Source: Psychromonas sp. 14N.309.X.WAT.B.A12
GTDB taxonomy: Bacteria > Pseudomonadota > Gammaproteobacteria > Enterobacterales > Psychromonadaceae
Assembly (NCBI RefSeq): GCF_030397575.1
Contig: NZ_JAPNXS010000001.1
Location: 248,001-312,000, forward strand
Direction of reading: 5' to 3'
DNA length: 64,000 bases
In this document: in pieces, positions 8,385-17,053 of the stretch
Layout: each line of letters starts with the position of its first letter
Numbering within the stretch: the stretch's first letter is position 1
The notes under the pieces: model-generated
Told to the model about the DNA's origin: nothing
Databases searched by the model: none
What the model saw: only the letters and a program-made list of their open reading frames with translations
Translations under genes and position numbers: made by a program

Positions 8385-11186
8385 ATGAGCCTGTATTTAG
8401 ATTACTTAAATGAAATAGAAGACCGTAAAGTTCAAGGATTACATCCACTGCCAATTGATAAAGGTGAGCTATTAGCTGAAATCATCGAGCAAATCAAAGA
8501 TACTGGTAATGAGCATCATAAAGACTCTCTTCATTTCTTCATCTATAACACTTTGCCTGGTACAACAAGCGCTGCGGGTGTTAAATCTCAATTCTTAAAA
8601 GACATTATCCTCGGTAAATCAGTAGTTAAAGAAATCACTCCTGAATTTGCTTTTGAACTGCTTTCACACATGAAAGGTGGTCCATCAGTTGAAGTGTTAT
8701 TAGATTTAGCACTGTCTGACGACGCATCTGTTGCTCAACCTGCAGCACAAGTATTAAAAACACAGGTCTTCTTATACGAAGCAGATACTGAACGTCTTGA
8801 AGTTGCGTTTAAAGCTGGTAATGAAGTAGCTAAAGATATTCTTGAAAGTTATGCTCGAGCTGACTTCTTTACTAAATTGCCTGAAATTCCAGAAACAATC
8901 GATGTCGTTACTTATATTGCTGCAGAAGGTGATATTTCTACGGATTTATTATCTCCAGGTAACCAAGCTCACTCTCGTTCTGACCGTGAGTTACATGGTA
9001 AATGTATGATTTCACCAGAAGCGCAAGACGAAATTCAAGCGCTACAGAAGAAGTACCCTGGTAAAAAAGTGATGTTAATTGCTGAAAAAGGCACGATGGG
9101 TGTTGGTTCTTCTCGTATGTCTGGTGTAAATAATGTTGCACTTTGGGCCGGCGAGCAAGCTAGCCCATACATTCCATTTGTTAATTTTGCACCAGTTGTA
9201 GCTGGCACTAATGGTATTTCTCCTATCTTCTTAACAACGGTAGGGGTGACTGGTGGTATCGGTTTAGACCTTAAAAACTGGGTTAAGAAAGTAGATGCAG
9301 ATGGAAAAACTGTTTTAAATGACAACGGTGACCCTGTACTTGAGCAAAAGTATTCTGTTGAAACGGGTACAGTATTAACGATTAATACTAAAGAGAAAAA
9401 ACTATACAACGGCGATAAAGAGTTAGTTGACGTGTCATCTGCATTTTCTCCACAAGCGGTTGAGTTTATGAAAGCGGGTGGTTCTTACGCGATTGTATTC
9501 GGTAAAAAACTGCAAACATTTGCAGCTGAAACATTGGGCGTTCCACTAGAGTTGGTATACGCACCATCGAAAGAGATCTCACATGAAGGTCAAGGTTTAA
9601 CAGCTGTTGAAAAAATCTTTAATAAAAATGCAGTTGGTGTGATGTCAGAAGCTGCACTGCATGCTGGCTCTGATGTTCGTGTTCAAGTTAATATTGTTGG
9701 TTCGCAAGATACAACGGGTCTAATGACTTCTCAAGAACTTGAATCTATGGCTGCAACAGTCATCTCTCCAATTGTGGATGGTGCATACCAATCTGGTTGT
9801 CACACTGCATCTGTTTGGGATGCTAAAGCACAAGCAAACATTCCTAAGCTAATGCAGTTCATGAATAAGTTTGGCTTGATCACTGCACGTGATCCAAAAG
9901 GTGTTTACCGCCCAATGACTGACGTTATTCATAAAGTATTGAATGATATTACAGTGGATGATTGGGCTATCATCATTGGTGGTGACTCACATACTCGTAT
10001 GTCTAAAGGTGTCGCATTTGGTGCCGATTCAGGTACGGTTGGTTTAGCATTGGCAACGGGTGAGGCTACAATGCCGATTCCTGAGTCTGTTAAAGTAACC
10101 TTCAAAGGTGATTTAAAAGACCACATGGATTTCCGTGATGTAGTACATGCAACACAAGCGCAAATGCTAAAACAGTTCGGTGATAATGTTTTCCAAGGTC
10201 GTGTAATTGAAGTGCATATTGGCACATTATTATCTGATCAAGCTTTCACCTTTACCGATTGGACTGCGGAAATGAAAGCAAAAGCGTCTATCTGTATTTC
10301 ACAAGATGAAACATTAATAGAGTCGCTAGAAATTTCGAAAAGCCGTATCCAAATCATGATTGATAAAGGGATGGATAACGAAGCGCAAACACTGAAAGGT
10401 TTAATTGCGATTGCTGACAAGCGTATCAATGAAATCAAATCTGGTGAAAAAGCGGCCTTATCTCCAGACAATAACGCGAAATACTTCGCTGAATTAGTGG
10501 TTGATTTGGACCAAATCGTTGAACCAATGATTGCCGATCCAGATGTAAATAACGAAGATGTTTCTAAGCGTTACACGCACGATACTATTCGTCCTGTGTC
10601 TTACTACAAAGGTGAGAAGAAGGTTGATTTAGGATTTGTTGGTTCTTGTATGGTACATAAAGGCGATATGAAGATCATTTCGCAGATGTTAAGAAATCTT
10701 GAAGATCAAAATGGCCAAATTCAATTTAAAGCTCCTTTAGTTATTGCGCCACCAACCTACAACATTGTTGATGAGTTAAAAGCAGAAGGCGATTGGGAGC
10801 TATTGAAGAAATACGCTGGCTTTGAATTTAATGATGACGCACCTAAGGAAGCGGCACGTACTAAATATGAAAACATCATGTATTTAGAACGTCCTGGTTG
10901 TAACCTATGTATGGGTAACCAAGAGAAAGCTGAAAAAGGTGATACAGTAATGGCGACATCTACTCGTTTATTCCAAGGTCGTGTTGTAGAAGATACTGAA
11001 GGTAAAAAAGGTGAGTCATTATTATCATCAACACCTGTGGTAGTGCTTTCAACAATCCTAGGTCGTACACCAACGATGGAAGAGTACAAAAATGCAGTGA
11101 AAGGTATCAAGCTTACTGATTTTGCTCCACCACTAGATGCAATGACAACTGAGCCAGTTGAGTTTATCCCTGTTAGTAATCTATAA
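8385..11186 (+). CDS. acnB: Aconitate hydratase B (long form)
   Basis: A 933-residue cytoplasmic aconitase B, interconverting citrate and isocitrate in the TCA cycle and possibly acting on 2-methylisocitrate. It begins with the AcnB-specific HEAT-like domain, then the swivelling domain and the catalytic core. The [4Fe-4S] cysteines are Cys755 (GSCMVHKGDM), Cys839 and Cys842 (GCNLCMGNQ). It is about 68 residues longer than E. coli AcnB (865 aa), and many core segments, such as GTNGISPIFLTTVGVTGGIG and GGDSHTRMSKGVAFGADSG, differ from the E. coli sequence as I recall it and look like the long AcnB of Bacteroidota. AGAGGT precedes the ATG. A Fur box lies upstream and a strong terminator follows. 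Confidence 0.95.
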   Translation: MSLYLDYLNEIEDRKVQGLHPLPIDKGELLAEIIEQIKDTGNEHHKDSLHFFIYNTLPGTTSAAGVKSQFLKDIILGKSVVKEITPEFAFELLSHMKGGPSVEVLLDLALSDDASVAQPAAQVLKTQVFLYEADTERLEVAFKAGNEVAKDILESYARADFFTKLPEIPETIDVVTYIAAEGDISTDLLSPGNQAHSRSDRELHGKCMISPEAQDEIQALQKKYPGKKVMLIAEKGTMGVGSSRMSGVNNVALWAGEQASPYIPFVNFAPVVAGTNGISPIFLTTVGVTGGIGLDLKNWVKKVDADGKTVLNDNGDPVLEQKYSVETGTVLTINTKEKKLYNGDKELVDVSSAFSPQAVEFMKAGGSYAIVFGKKLQTFAAETLGVPLELVYAPSKEISHEGQGLTAVEKIFNKNAVGVMSEAALHAGSDVRVQVNIVGSQDTTGLMTSQELESMAATVISPIVDGAYQSGCHTASVWDAKAQANIPKLMQFMNKFGLITARDPKGVYRPMTDVIHKVLNDITVDDWAIIIGGDSHTRMSKGVAFGADSGTVGLALATGEATMPIPESVKVTFKGDLKDHMDFRDVVHATQAQMLKQFGDNVFQGRVIEVHIGTLLSDQAFTFTDWTAEMKAKASICISQDETLIESLEISKSRIQIMIDKGMDNEAQTLKGLIAIADKRINEIKSGEKAALSPDNNAKYFAELVVDLDQIVEPMIADPDVNNEDVSKRYTHDTIRPVSYYKGEKKVDLGFVGSCMVHKGDMKIISQMLRNLEDQNGQIQFKAPLVIAPPTYNIVDELKAEGDWELLKKYAGFEFNDDAPKEAARTKYENIMYLERPGCNLCMGNQEKAEKGDTVMATSTRLFQGRVVEDTEGKKGESLLSSTPVVVLSTILGRTPTMEEYKNAVKGIKLTDFAPPLDAMTTEPVEFIPVSNL

Positions 11187-11210
11187 ACTAGTTTCTAGCT
11201 AACATTAAAA

Positions 11211-11244
11211 AGAGCTGTATCCGAAAGGGTACAGCTCTTTTTTA
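11211..11244 (+). terminator. Rho-independent terminator of acnB
   Basis: AGAGCTGTA and TACAGCTCT form a 9-bp stem around a CCGAAAGG-type loop, followed directly by six T residues. It begins 25 bp after the acnB stop. Confidence 0.92.
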
Positions 11245-11291
11245 TTATTTAATGTTTAATAAATAATACCGTTTTCATATTTTATAACCTG

Positions 11292-11969
11292 CTATTCTTG
11301 GTCTGCTAGGATGATTCTTTCTACAACAGATAACATATTATTTTCATTAATTGTCGGTGTTAAATACTGTGGATTATAGGGGGTACCAGCACGATCTATA
11401 TATGCTGCTAACATGCCTGCAGACATTGCTCCGTGTGTATCCCAATCATGTGTGGCTACTAAACGTAATTCACTGATAGGCTTATTTAAATGTGTTGCAG
11501 CAAATTGATATACTGTTGGATCTGGTTTAAAACTCCCGGTTATTTCAACGGAAAGGATCTGATCAAAAGAGTCGCTTAATCCTGCGTTAGCGATCTGCTT
11601 TTCAATCAAATTAGTTGACGAGTTTGAGAAGGCAATAGTTTGATAGCCACTTTCGCGTAATTTTGCTAATGCTGGCTTAATATCATTATGTGCTTTCAAA
11701 CTTGAAAAGGTTGATAAAATATCTTCTCGTACTTCTTTTGTCAGAGTAGCCTGAGTCTTTACTGCAATATTATCTAATACATTGGCGGCTAAAGTCGCAA
11801 ATCCGGTTTTTAAACCAGTTACTGCGCATACTGTGGATGTGTGTAATAAGGTAGAAAACCATAGGCCCATTACTGATTCATCCCCAAATGCGTCAGCAAA
11901 CTTAGGTTTTAATAAATTTAAGTTAAGCACTGTTTCATTAATATCAAATAGGATGGTATCGCGTTTCAT
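11292..11969 (-). CDS. HAD-superfamily hydrolase, haloacid dehalogenase type II-like
   Basis: A 225-residue HAD protein of the 2-haloacid dehalogenase subgroup. Asp9 in FDINETVLNL is the expected nucleophile; the Ser/Asn pair in FSNSST is motif II; GSFKPDPTVYQF carries the motif III Lys; THDWDTHGAMSAGM is motif IV. The family cleaves carbon-halogen bonds in 2-haloacids, but many members are general phosphatases or unknown. AAGGAA stands before the ATG. It is the last gene of a same-strand group tetR-MFS-HAD, so it may be induced together with the transporter. The physiological substrate cannot be told from sequence. Confidence 0.8.
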   Translation of the reverse strand: MKRDTILFDINETVLNLNLLKPKFADAFGDESVMGLWFSTLLHTSTVCAVTGLKTGFATLAANVLDNIAVKTQATLTKEVREDILSTFSSLKAHNDIKPALAKLRESGYQTIAFSNSSTNLIEKQIANAGLSDSFDQILSVEITGSFKPDPTVYQFAATHLNKPISELRLVATHDWDTHGAMSAGMLAAYIDRAGTPYNPQYLTPTINENNMLSVVERIILADQE

Positions 11970-12022
11970 ATAAATTCCTTGGTTGTTAATTAATGGATAT
12001 AGAAGGTGTTTTTATCAATGTT

Positions 12023-13189
12023 TTAGGTTTTAACTGTTGTTAAGTTCGGGGTTAATTTTTCCATTATTTCCGCGGCAACAAAGCCCGTAATAGTTATCAA
12101 AAACGCAGAAATATACAGCATAGTTGCCATTCCCCAATGTGTGATTACAAATCCATTAAAGGTTGTGCCAATTGCACCGCCTGTAAATAATCCAAAGGAT
12201 GCTATAGACATAATAGACCCTTTCATTTCTGGAATTTGTTCTTGAATTTTGGCAATAAAAACGGGTTGGAATAGAATAAAACCTGCACCAAAACAGAATA
12301 AATATAAACAAAATAAAGCAGGACTTTGCGTATTAGCCAACCCCACCAATGCGACAGCAATTAACAGTCCATTAAATGGCATGTATCCTTTTTTCAATTT
12401 TAACCTTAGTCTCGGCATTATCTTTCCGGCTAGAATAATGCCTAAGCCAAAAGGCGATAACATTGCACCCACTGTAAATATGTCATAGTTAAAACGTTCA
12501 CTGATTAATTGACCTGTGTAAGTAAAGATTCCAAAAACGGTGAAACCCATTATTATAAATAATGGCCAAAGTGCGATTACACCTTTGTTTGATAGTACTT
12601 TTTTATAGGTGGCAATAATGGTGACTTTATTACTGATTGGTTTATCCCTTTTAATGACTTTTAACATTACTAATCCAAGTATGAGCTCTAATACACCATA
12701 CGTTAAATATACCAGTTTCCATGAGCCTAAATGCGCAATCGAACCACCGATCAATGTGGCAGTCGCGGTGCCTAAAAATCCATAAGACATTATTTTAGTC
12801 AGTACTTGAGGTCGCTCATTATCTGACGCTGCTTGTCCTAGGTAAGCTAACACAACAGGTAATAAGCCTGCTGCAAATGCCCCGTTTACAGATCTAAAAA
12901 ATATTAATGAAGGTAAATCATAAGCCAATGCGCCTAAAATACTAAAAATGGCTGTCCCTAATGTGGAAACATGGATAATAAATACTTTTCCGTAACGGTC
13001 AGATAAAGGGCCAAACAAGATAGTAAATACACCAAAAGCTAGCATATAAGCTGTAACTGATGTTGCCGCAGCGTTGACACTAAAATCTAAATCTTCAGCA
13101 ATGTTAACGATTAAAGGAGCAGCAGCGTAATTATCACCATTAGCAAAGAAAAGCAGCAAGCCTAATAAAAAGATAATTTGATTATTCAT
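12023..13189 (-). CDS. MFS transporter, DHA1-like drug/metabolite efflux
   Basis: A 12-helix major facilitator protein of about 388 residues. The loop 2-3 signature reads FGPLSDRYGKVFII, and helix 5 carries the glycine/proline-rich pattern of H+ antiporters. I place the start at the ATG at 13189 (GGAAG just upstream); an in-frame TTG seven codons earlier is less likely. The gene lies 66 bp downstream of tetR on the same strand, and a palindrome nearly identical to the tetR operator ends 14 bp before this start. It is therefore probably a regulated efflux pump. Substrate unknown. Confidence 0.85.
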   Translation of the reverse strand: MNNQIIFLLGLLLFFANGDNYAAAPLIVNIAEDLDFSVNAAATSVTAYMLAFGVFTILFGPLSDRYGKVFIIHVSTLGTAIFSILGALAYDLPSLIFFRSVNGAFAAGLLPVVLAYLGQAASDNERPQVLTKIMSYGFLGTATATLIGGSIAHLGSWKLVYLTYGVLELILGLVMLKVIKRDKPISNKVTIIATYKKVLSNKGVIALWPLFIIMGFTVFGIFTYTGQLISERFNYDIFTVGAMLSPFGLGIILAGKIMPRLRLKLKKGYMPFNGLLIAVALVGLANTQSPALFCLYLFCFGAGFILFQPVFIAKIQEQIPEMKGSIMSIASFGLFTGGAIGTTFNGFVITHWGMATMLYISAFLITITGFVAAEIMEKLTPNLTTVKT

Positions 13190-13202
13190 AATCTTCCAGT
13201 AA

Positions 13203-13218
13203 CTAAACAATTGGTTAG
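13203..13218. promoter_or_regulatory. TetR-type operator, site 2 (before the MFS gene)
   Basis: CTAAACAATTGGTTAG is a 16-bp imperfect palindrome with one mismatched pair. It matches the site at 13841-13856 at 14 of 16 positions; the two differences are themselves symmetric about the centre, so the palindrome is kept. Confidence 0.7.
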
Positions 13219-13254
13219 AAACGAGGTGTGGAATTTGATCACCTTGTTTATTGG

Positions 13255-13833
13255 TTAATGTTTGTGAGTTGCACTTATCGCATTGAAAGTGAATTCAATA
13301 TAGTCATGTACTTGTTCAATGGGGTGCACTTTTGATGCTGCTGATATAGATTGTTTTGTAATGATAAGATAATTTGCTTGCTTATTTGCTGTTGATTGGT
13401 CAAGGCCATGCTCTAGTAACTTATCAATAAATAGTTGTCGTTGATAATCAACAAAGGATTGAATTTCAGCGAGTACTTTAGTTTCTTTATGGCTATTTAA
13501 TTGAGCACGAGTGTTAGACATTAAGCATCCTTTACTGCAATCCGTGTCATGATAAATATCTAAACAGTCATAAAAAAAAGCTTTTATAGCCATTAAGCCT
13601 TGATCACTTTGTTTTAATTTAATGATCGCTGGTGAATGAAGGGCTCGGTAGGCTTGTAAACTGGCAATAAATACACCTTGCTTACTACCAAAACTGGCAT
13701 AAATAGAGAATTTATTAATACCCATTGTAGATTCAAGCAAGCTCATTGAAGTGTTGTGATAACCATTACGCCAAAAAAGCTGCGTCGCTTTTTCGATAAC
13801 ATGATTATCTTCATAACTCTTTTTGCGTGGCAT
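13255..13833 (-). CDS. TetR/AcrR-family transcriptional repressor
   Basis: A 192-residue one-component regulator. The N-terminal helix-turn-helix is visible in VIEKATQLFWRNGYHNTSMSLLESTMGINKFSIYASFGSKQGVF, the TetR pattern. The segment KGCLMSNTRAQL matches the ligand-domain motif of the subgroup that includes NemR-like repressors of drug or electrophile exporters. It is the first gene of the tetR-MFS-HAD operon. Operator-like palindromes sit 8 bp before its ATG and again before the MFS gene, which strongly suggests autoregulation plus control of the pump. The inducer is unknown. Confidence 0.88.
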   Translation of the reverse strand: MPRKKSYEDNHVIEKATQLFWRNGYHNTSMSLLESTMGINKFSIYASFGSKQGVFIASLQAYRALHSPAIIKLKQSDQGLMAIKAFFYDCLDIYHDTDCSKGCLMSNTRAQLNSHKETKVLAEIQSFVDYQRQLFIDKLLEHGLDQSTANKQANYLIITKQSISAASKVHPIEQVHDYIEFTFNAISATHKH

Positions 13834-13840
13834 ATTTTAC

Positions 13841-13856
13841 CTAAACGATCGGTTAG
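13841..13856. promoter_or_regulatory. TetR-type operator, site 1 (before tetR)
   Basis: CTAAACGATCGGTTAG is a 16-bp palindrome with a single mismatched pair, lying 8 bp upstream of the tetR ATG. Its CGATCG core with flanking GGT/ACC-like bases is the kind of site bound by NemR-like TetR repressors. Confidence 0.75.
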
Positions 13857-13927
13857 TTTAAATCTATTCTAGGGATCTTAAATAATTTTACAAGTGACTT
13901 TTCAAAGAGGAGATGAACTTTAGTAGG

Positions 13928-13963
13928 CATAAAAAAAGCACCAACGTTGATCGTCAGTGCTTT
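13928..13963 (-). terminator. Terminator of the CurA-like gene
   Basis: On the minus strand AAAGCAC and GTGCTTT (13957-13963 and 13935-13941) form a stem with a 15-base loop, followed by a run of T residues. It lies 37 bp after the stop of the oxidoreductase gene. Confidence 0.8.
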
Positions 13964-13999
13964 ATATCAAATTAATTATTTATATATTAAATTAATCGT

Positions 14000-14998
14000 C
14001 TAGATTTTAACGACTAATTTACCTTTGTTAGCACCGGTCGCAAAAAGGTTTAAACCATCGATAGCAGATTCTAAACCTTCTAATACATGGGTTCTGTGTT
14101 TAATTTGGCCTGCCATCACATAAGGTGTTAGTTTTTCTAATAACGCTGGCACTTTATGGAAATGATCTGGCATGGTGAAGCCTTGTATAGTGATACGACG
14201 CTTAATCACATTTAACCAGCTTGGGCCGGGTGCCGGAACATCACTGTGATAATCAGATATCAGACCACACACTACAACGCGGCCATGTGCATTCATTTTA
14301 TCTATTATCATATGCTGAATAGGGCCACCAGTATTTTCAAAGAATACGTCTATACCGTCTGGTGCTGCATCTGCTAATTGCTCTGCTAAGTTATCGCTTT
14401 TGTAATTAATCGCGGCATCAAACCCTAGCTCGTTGACGATCCAATCTGCTTTTTCTTGGCTACCGACAACACCAATCACACGTAAACCATCTGCTTTAGC
14501 TAGTTGCCCTACGATAGAACCAACTGAGCCAGCGGCACCTGTTACGATCAAGGTTTCACCTTTTTCTGGTTTACCCACGTTAAATAAGCCTTGTGTGGCA
14601 GTTAAACCTGGTAATGCAAATACAGATAAAATACTTTCATCTGGTAAGTCGGCAGTTACTTTATTTAGACCTTGGCCATCACCTAGGTAGTATTGTTGCC
14701 ATCCCATCATACCCATGACACGATCACCTACAGTAAAATCTGGGTGATTACTAACGGTTACTTCACCAATACCTGAACTACGCATTACGTCGCCTAGCGC
14801 GACTGGCGGAATATAACTATTAGTATCAGGTGTCATCCAACCAAACATAGCTGGGTCAAGTGACATGTAGTTTTGTTTAACCAAAATTTGACCTGGTGCG
14901 ACTTCAGGTAATGTTTTCTCAACGACTTCGAAAATTGATGAGTCCACATGACCACCCTCATGGTATTTAACGAGATTAATTGCTGTATATGTTGTCAT
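14000..14998 (-). CDS. NADP-dependent medium-chain oxidoreductase, CurA/YncB-like
   Basis: A 332-residue zinc-independent medium-chain dehydrogenase/reductase. The N-terminal GroES-like half contains VKQNYMSLDPAMFGWM, and the Rossmann half has the nucleotide motif TGAAGSVGSIVGQLAK. FENTGGPIQHMIIDKMNAHGRVVVCGLIS is typical of the CurA/leukotriene B4 dehydrogenase-like group, which reduces alpha,beta-unsaturated carbonyl compounds with NADPH. It is divergent from a LysR regulator across a perfect palindrome, so it is probably induced by an electrophile. Its own terminator is visible. Natural substrate unknown. Confidence 0.88.
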   Translation of the reverse strand: MTTYTAINLVKYHEGGHVDSSIFEVVEKTLPEVAPGQILVKQNYMSLDPAMFGWMTPDTNSYIPPVALGDVMRSSGIGEVTVSNHPDFTVGDRVMGMMGWQQYYLGDGQGLNKVTADLPDESILSVFALPGLTATQGLFNVGKPEKGETLIVTGAAGSVGSIVGQLAKADGLRVIGVVGSQEKADWIVNELGFDAAINYKSDNLAEQLADAAPDGIDVFFENTGGPIQHMIIDKMNAHGRVVVCGLISDYHSDVPAPGPSWLNVIKRRITIQGFTMPDHFHKVPALLEKLTPYVMAGQIKHRTHVLEGLESAIDGLNLFATGANKGKLVVKI

Positions 14999-15099
14999 GT
15001 TATCTTCCTCTTAATAAAAGCAAAGTTTATGTTGTTGAATCAACGAAAGTCAGTATGACAACTATTAATATCAAGATATATACCTTAATATGAGCATCT

Positions 15100-15120
15100 T
15101 TATTGTCTAAAAGACAATAA
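15100..15120. promoter_or_regulatory. Perfect palindrome in the divergent oxidoreductase-LysR promoter region
   Basis: TTATTGTCT and AGACAATAA are perfect 9-bp arms around AAA. The site is 29 bp before the LysR start codon and about 100 bp before the oxidoreductase start, as expected for a LysR recognition site. Confidence 0.7.
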
Positions 15121-15148
15121 TGTTGGTTTTTATATAGAGGAGCCTCAA

Positions 15149-16057
15149 TTGGATCAACTACGTGCATTAAAGTATTTTGTTCAAGTCGTGGAAACTGGTA
15201 GTTTTACTAAAGCTGCAGAGATTTTTTCAGTGCCTCCTTCATCGTTATCACGTCGTATTGCAGACCTTGAAAAAAGTTTAGGCGCTACCTTATTAAAACG
15301 TTCAACACGGGTAATGGCACTCACTGAGATAGGGCAGCAATATTATCAGCAGGTAAGTGATGTATTAAGAACGCTTGAACTCAGTGATGAATCGGTCCGT
15401 GCTTATCAAACAACCCCAATGGGAGTGTTAAATATCAGTTCGACAGTGGGGTTTGGTGAAAAAGTGTTGTTACCCCTGTTGGATGAATTTTATAGTTTTT
15501 ATCCGCAGGTCACGTTAAATGTGACGCTAAGCGATGAATTATCTACTCTTGCAAGAGATGAAGTGGACTTGGCTATTCGTGGTGGCTATGCACCAGATGA
15601 GCACGTGGTTGCCATTAAACTCATGGATAACGACTTTATTCCCGTTGCTGCGCCTAGTTACCTCAAAAAAACGGATAAAATAGAAGATGCACTGCAGTTG
15701 AAAGAACATCAGGGGTTATTTTTCAAAACACCTGCTGGTGCAACACCTTGGTTATGTGAAATAAACGGGCAATGGCATGATGTTTCAGCTGCACCTTATC
15801 TTATTACTAATAGTGGGGAGTGGTTATTAAGACAAACTATTGCAGGAAAAGGGATATTAATGATGCCAAGGTGGGCATTAAAGGAGCATCTTTTATCGGG
15901 TGAATTGGTCGAGTTGAATATTACGCCTCCATTAACCGTAACACAGAACCCTAACTTAGGCCTTTATCTGTTATATCAAAAACAACGTTATCAGGTTCCT
16001 AAGTTAAAAGCAGCAATCGACTTTATTGTAGCAAGAGTTAATGAACTTAAAATATAA
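15149..16057 (+). CDS. LysR-family transcriptional regulator
   Basis: A 302-residue LysR-type regulator. The winged helix-turn-helix is at residues 1-60 (LRALKYFVQVVETGSFTKAA, then SSLSRRIADLEKSLGA). The remainder is the periplasmic-binding-protein-like effector domain. The start codon is TTG, with GAGGAG six bases upstream and an N-terminus that fits the family exactly. It is divergent from the CurA-like oxidoreductase and probably controls it and itself through the palindrome in the shared promoter region. This arrangement (LysR plus quinone or enone reductase) is common in proteobacteria. Effector unknown. Confidence 0.9.
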   Translation: MDQLRALKYFVQVVETGSFTKAAEIFSVPPSSLSRRIADLEKSLGATLLKRSTRVMALTEIGQQYYQQVSDVLRTLELSDESVRAYQTTPMGVLNISSTVGFGEKVLLPLLDEFYSFYPQVTLNVTLSDELSTLARDEVDLAIRGGYAPDEHVVAIKLMDNDFIPVAAPSYLKKTDKIEDALQLKEHQGLFFKTPAGATPWLCEINGQWHDVSAAPYLITNSGEWLLRQTIAGKGILMMPRWALKEHLLSGELVELNITPPLTVTQNPNLGLYLLYQKQRYQVPKLKAAIDFIVARVNELKI

Positions 16058-16093
16058 GCCCTTTTTAAATAAGTAACTTTATCGACTTTACTT

Positions 16094-16125
16094 TATACGA
16101 ATTATATTAAATAAGTTATCTTAAT
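16094..16125 (+). repeat. Terminal fragment of the dispersed inverted-repeat element (copy D)
   Basis: TATACGAATTATATTAAATA and the following AGTTATCTTA match the left end of the copy at 42199 with few changes. The rest of the element is absent, so this is a solo end or relic. Confidence 0.6.
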
Positions 16126-16168
16126 AAGCAAACTAGAGTCGTCGGTATGACTACATTAAAGGACGCAT

Positions 16169-17017
16169 GTGGATTTACAACAAATTATTATTTCATTGCC
16201 TAATGCCGGAGATATTAGCTTTGAAAAGCTTATTACACAGAGTCTTATGGCTATTAACACAGTAAGCCTGTTCTTGACTTTAGTGATTATCCTATTCATT
16301 TTGCAACGATTGGTCTTTGCATCTAGCATGCGTTTGTTTGGCGGTAAGGCTATTTATATTAGCGCTTGGATTGGCACACCAATACATGAAATATCTCATG
16401 CTTTATTATGTCTTGTTTTTGGTCATAAAATTAAACGGATTTTATTGTTCAGTCCTGATCAGAAAGGCACGCTAGGCTACGTGACTCATTCATATAATAA
16501 CCGCAATCTATGGCACATAATGGGCAATTTCTTTATCGCCATAGCTCCTTTATTCGGTGGGTTATTAGGTTTGTACCTTGCTAGTTGGTGTTTATTAGAC
16601 AATGCCGATGCACTTTTTTTACTGTTATACAATGCGGTATTTGATGGTGTCAGTGAGTTGCATTACGAAAGTCTAGTAAAATTAGCTAATGCAGTGACTG
16701 AGGTTATCGAACAGGCATATATTAATGCACCTGTTAAAGTCATTTTCTGGGCGTATTGTTGTGCCGCTATCAGTTTGCATTTATCACCCTCTGCTGAAGA
16801 TTTAAAGGGAATTAGTGGAGGGGTGATCGTGTTTGTTTTTATATGTTTGTTATTGATGTTAGCTAACCAATTTCTACAATTGACCTGGTTTACCCAAATA
16901 GGAAGCATGATTAACATGGTGTCTATTATTTATTTAATAGGTATTGTGTTGGCTAGTTTGCTCTTATTGCCACTGACGATAGGGTATCTATTCGTTCTCG
17001 CCTATCGTTTTAGATAA
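16169..17017 (+). CDS. Uncharacterised membrane protein with a HExxH motif
   Basis: A 282-residue protein with about six hydrophobic segments. Residues 73-77 read HEISH inside a hydrophobic stretch (GTPIHEISHALLCLVFGH), followed by GNFFIAIAPLFGG. This is the arrangement seen in membrane-embedded zinc proteases of the M50 (site-2 protease) type and in related M50-like families. A clear third ligand (NPDG-like) is not evident, so catalysis is uncertain. The start is GTG with AAAGGA upstream. The gene is convergent with norM and not in an operon. I do not recognise the family further. Function unknown. Confidence 0.7.
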   Translation: MDLQQIIISLPNAGDISFEKLITQSLMAINTVSLFLTLVIILFILQRLVFASSMRLFGGKAIYISAWIGTPIHEISHALLCLVFGHKIKRILLFSPDQKGTLGYVTHSYNNRNLWHIMGNFFIAIAPLFGGLLGLYLASWCLLDNADALFLLLYNAVFDGVSELHYESLVKLANAVTEVIEQAYINAPVKVIFWAYCCAAISLHLSPSAEDLKGISGGVIVFVFICLLLMLANQFLQLTWFTQIGSMINMVSIIYLIGIVLASLLLLPLTIGYLFVLAYRFR

Positions 17018-17053
17018 TGCAAACAACTATGTTTTAGCTGTTTGCAAGTAAAC

